Below, piece after piece: positions 7,012 to 8,816 of a stretch of 8,816 nucleotides of DNA. This stretch comes from DATIJJ01 sp039936115. GTDB lineage: Bacteria > Pseudomonadota > Gammaproteobacteria > DSM-16500. Within the stretch, counting starts at the first letter, position 1. The number at the start of each line of letters is the position of its first letter. The position numbers and the translations under genes are program-made. Below the pieces are notes generated by a model. The model worked only from the letters and a program-made list of their open reading frames with translations, was not told where the DNA came from and searched no databases. The stretch lies in the NCBI GenBank assembly GCA_039936115.1, contig JBDTIZ010000120.1:1-8816 (forward strand). The letters are read 5' to 3'.

Positions 7012-7599
7012 TTATTTCTTACCAAATAATTCCGCAATTCGCTTCTTCATTTTGGCAGGTGTCACATCTTCAATATGGGTTGAGACATACCAGTTATGTC
7101 CGTAAGGATCTACCAGTCCGCCAGCGCGATCACCATAAAACATATCTTGTACGGGTCTGGTGGCTTTTGCGCCATTTGCGATAGCACGTTTGACGACGCC
7201 ATCAACATCTTTAATGTATAAATGAATTCCTACCGGTGAACCACCCAATTCTCCTGGGGTGCGTGCATTGCCTTCAGGACATTCATCGCCCAACATGATT
7301 TTCGAATCGCCGATTTGTATTTCTGCATGGGCGATTTTTCCATTAGGGCCGTCAAAGCGCATGATTTCCTTTGCACCAAATGCTTTTTTATAAAATGCGA
7401 TAGCGCCGGCTGCATCACTGACAGTCAAATAAGGTGTAATGCTGTGATACCCTTTTGGTATAGCAGTGACTTTTTTGGGTTTGCGCTTAGCAATGGTTTT
7501 TTTAACGATTTTTTTCTTTGGGTGTTTTTTCAGCGTAGAAGTTTTTTTCTTTGCTTTAACAGATTTTTTTGCTTTAGCTGATTTCTTTGCTTTTGGCAT
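7012..7599 (-). CDS. VOC (glyoxalase/PhnB-like) protein with lysine-rich histone-like N-terminal tail
   Basis: The protein has 195 residues from ATG 7599. An in-frame ATG at 7647 exists, but 7599 is preferred: AGGAG (7610-7614) lies ten bases upstream, and the extra 16 residues have no visible ribosome-binding site or domain character. Residues 1-43 contain 21 lysines in PKAKK/KAKKS-type repeats, like the tails of bacterial histone H1-like proteins, and probably bind nucleic acid. Residues about 49-175 form a vicinal-oxygen-chelate fold of the PhnB/glyoxalase-bleomycin-resistance type: YHSITPYLTV (51-60), the AIAFYKKAFGA block (66-76), IAHAEIQIGDSKIMLGDE (89-106), GIHLYIKDVD (124-133) and DPYGHNWYVSTH (164-175). 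H52, H91, E93, H126 and H168 are candidate metal or substrate ligands, but I cannot assign them. The substrate is unknown, as for most of this family. It runs in the same direction as the MBL gene upstream (134-bp gap), so a shared transcript is possible but not shown. Confidence 0.85.
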   Translation of the reverse strand: MPKAKKSAKAKKSVKAKKKTSTLKKHPKKKIVKKTIAKRKPKKVTAIPKGYHSITPYLTVSDAAGAIAFYKKAFGAKEIMRFDGPNGKIAHAEIQIGDSKIMLGDECPEGNARTPGELGGSPVGIHLYIKDVDGVVKRAIANGAKATRPVQDMFYGDRAGGLVDPYGHNWYVSTHIEDVTPAKMKKRIAELFGKK

Positions 7600-7733
7600 T
7601 TGACTCGTTCTCCTAGGATTTAAAATGGTTAGAATACTGTATTTCAAAAAATGGAATGATATCCTGCAATTTCAATTCAAGCTACAGGAAAATTATGTGA
7701 CGATTCTTCAGAGGTTGGGGAGAGGGGAGCATT

Positions 7734-8510
7734 TTATTTTAACGTGCTGACATCACTAAAATCAAAACACTGGCCTTTTTTTACAAATCCCCTAAAGCCA
7801 TCTTTTTTTGCATTAGGTAAATTATTATCGTTGTAATGATACAACCATAATTTTGCTCTAATTTTAGGATCAAGCGTTATTAATTGCTGATAAGTTGCAT
7901 GCACGCCACTCTTACGTTCAGACGTTTCACAATCATGAAAAATAATATCGGCAGTTTGATATAATTCATTATAGTAATCCGGCGAAAATTGCGTATCAGT
8001 CGTAATTAATACTTTTAAGCCATCTGTAGTAAAATACAATCCAAAACTAGGTGATGGTATTCCATCAGTCATCGTATGAATCGTTTTAACCAAAGTAATT
8101 TCTAGACCTGCCCAGTTAAACTTATCATCACGAATCTGTGTCACATCAAAATAAGTAGATAACTTTGCTGTGACGTCATCTAAGGTATTTAATCCTCCAG
8201 ACAAAGTGTGCTCCCAAAGCGGTTTTTCGAGACTTTCGTGAATATATAACGCGGGTTTTTGTGCACTGTCCATGTTAAACATTCGACTAAATCCCAACCA
8301 TTCGAGCCCACCCGCATGGTCTGCATGCAGATGACTGACATAAACGCTTGTTACATCGGCGTGCGATAATCCTAGGTCATTCAAGGCGTGTCTAGCATCT
8401 GATCCACAATCGATCAGTAATTTTTCATGAGCAGAATTCTCCAGGAACATATTAGAGTTATAATTGTCCACTGTAAAAGCTGCGCCAGACCCGATAAATA
8501 CTAGTTTCAT
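7734..8510 (-). CDS. MBL-fold metal-dependent hydrolase (RNase Z / phosphodiesterase-like)
   Basis: This 258-residue metallo-beta-lactamase-fold enzyme is predicted to be cytosolic, with no signal peptide. The fold begins with MKLVFIGSGAAF. The dinuclear metal motif H60-x-H62-x-D64-H65 (SHLHADHAGG) is intact, followed by H145 (KTIHT), the probable bridging D172 (TTDTQF) and H225 (LYHYND). H204 in the GVHATYQQL block sits where RNase Z-like enzymes have a conserved catalytic-region histidine. These residues support a full active site. The order of motifs and the length fit the RNase Z/cyclic-nucleotide phosphodiesterase branch better than beta-lactamases or glyoxalase II. The long flexible-arm exosite of tRNase Z is not evident, so I do not call it rnz. 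ATG 8510 has GGGA about five bases upstream. A candidate promoter lies just before it. Confidence 0.88.
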   Translation of the reverse strand: MKLVFIGSGAAFTVDNYNSNMFLENSAHEKLLIDCGSDARHALNDLGLSHADVTSVYVSHLHADHAGGLEWLGFSRMFNMDSAQKPALYIHESLEKPLWEHTLSGGLNTLDDVTAKLSTYFDVTQIRDDKFNWAGLEITLVKTIHTMTDGIPSPSFGLYFTTDGLKVLITTDTQFSPDYYNELYQTADIIFHDCETSERKSGVHATYQQLITLDPKIRAKLWLYHYNDNNLPNAKKDGFRGFVKKGQCFDFSDVSTLK

Positions 8511-8537
8511 AACATTCCCTGCTCTGAAGCATAAATC

Positions 8538-8566
8538 ATCTTAGAACGTGGCATTCTAATTGTCCA
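8538..8566 (-). promoter_or_regulatory. Candidate sigma70 promoter of the MBL gene, with a dyad in its spacer
   Basis: Read on the - strand, TGGACA (8561-8566; 5 of 6 to the -35 consensus) and TAAGAT (8538-8543; 4 of 6 to the -10) are separated by exactly 17 bases. The predicted start is near 8531, which leaves a leader of about 20 bases carrying the ribosome-binding site. An imperfect inverted repeat, TAGAA-N7-TTCTA (8542-8558), fills most of the spacer and overlaps the -10, where a repressor site could lie. No regulator gene is nearby. Confidence 0.4.
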
Positions 8567-8593
8567 TAAAGAATCCAAGCTCACCGCAAAAAC

Positions 8594-8816
8594 TTACTTT
8601 AATGGATTCTGTTCAATCACACGTACAGCTTCTTCATAACCTATAGCAATCAATTTTTTCTCATGTTTTTTTAATACAGCTAAACTCTTGAATTGAGTCA
8701 GATCTGGATTAATTAACATATTTGCCGCTAAACTATTTTGCCGCTCTTTATACGATGAGCCCAGCAATAAGGCATTAATAAACATATCAAAATAAGGTGG
8801 GAATTTATATTTATTG
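8594..8816 (-). CDS. C-terminal part of a probable patatin-like phospholipase (partial, runs off right edge)
   Basis: The frame stays open from the stop at 8594 to the window edge, giving at least 73 residues. The ATG at 8785 is probably internal, because the reading continues upstream of it without a stop (NKYKFPPYFD precedes it). The visible end has the pattern seen at the C-terminus of bacterial patatin/RssA-family acyl hydrolases: a helix ALLLGSSYKERQNSL, then AANMLINPDL corresponding to the usual 'aD-lI-PdL', and a closing IAIGYEEAVRVI helix corresponding to the family's 'eliaaGyeaa'. The catalytic GxSxG serine and DG[AG] aspartate would lie upstream, outside the window, so activity cannot be judged. 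Patatin-like enzymes release fatty acids from phospholipids and include Legionella effectors as well as housekeeping proteins. The MBL gene follows after 83 bases but has its own candidate promoter. Confidence 0.6.
   Translation of the reverse strand, partial: NKYKFPPYFDMFINALLLGSSYKERQNSLAANMLINPDLTQFKSLAVLKKHEKKLIAIGYEEAVRVIEQNPLK

Noticed and set aside
7315..7581. 88-codon + strand frame rich in Phe and Cys
   Set aside because: It is the mirror of the lysine-rich tail (AAA/AAG read backwards as TTT/CTT) and the VOC domain, so it is a shadow.
7600..7647. Longer VOC protein starting at ATG 7647
   Set aside because: A good AGGAG lies inside this stretch at the right distance for ATG 7599, and no ribosome-binding site is seen before 7647. 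TTGAAA (7642-7647) and TTTAAA (7619-7624), 17 bases apart, could even be a promoter here, but it would start transcription on top of the ribosome-binding site, so I did not call it.
5662..8510. RNA-metabolism island joining the dsRBD/HEPN protein, the helicase and the RNase Z-like hydrolase
   Set aside because: The ankyrin gene is convergent with rhlE, the genes are separated by repeats and long gaps, and all partners are common stand-alone genes. Proximity alone does not support a system.

Overview
The window is AT-rich and carries one very large gene on the + strand (310-5574) followed by four smaller genes on the - strand. From left to right these are rhlE (5662-6783), a VOC/PhnB-like protein (7012-7599), an MBL-fold hydrolase (7734-8510), and the C-terminal end of a probable patatin-like phospholipase that runs off the right edge (8594-8816). 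The low GC, a giant ankyrin protein built from eukaryote-like modules, a PmrA/PhoP-type box in front of it, and dispersed palindromic repeats suggest an intracellular or host-associated gammaproteobacterium of the Legionellales type (Legionella, Coxiella or Berkiella relatives). That assignment is inference; no rRNA or other taxonomic marker is present.

The main object is the 1754-residue protein. It has about 14 ankyrin repeats, many with a lengthened glycine-rich hairpin, then a Lys/Glu-rich helical stalk. Two helical domains follow, each with a HEPN-type R-N-x3-H motif (R1000/H1005 and R1193/H1198). After these come a probable double-stranded-RNA-binding domain (about 1488-1566), possibly a second degenerate one just before it, and a disordered Pro/Ser/Gln-rich tail. 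Ankyrin sensor, HEPN ribonuclease and dsRNA binding together resemble the logic of animal RNase L. I infer an RNA-targeting effector or RNA-triggered defence protein. The probable PmrA-type operator favours the effector reading, because PmrA controls many Dot/Icm substrates in Legionella and Coxiella.

The other genes look like accessory housekeeping functions: a compact DEAD-box helicase, a glyoxalase-fold protein with a histone-like lysine tail, a metallo-beta-lactamase-fold hydrolase of the RNase Z/phosphodiesterase type, and a lipid acyl hydrolase. Nothing shows that they form an operon with one another or work with the ankyrin protein. The helicase is convergent with it, and the MBL gene has its own candidate promoter.

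Three unrelated inverted-repeat elements sit between genes: a 35-bp perfect inverted repeat at the left edge, a GC-rich hairpin between the two convergent genes, and a nested inverted repeat between rhlE and the VOC gene. No tRNA, rRNA, CRISPR array, transposase or phage gene was seen.
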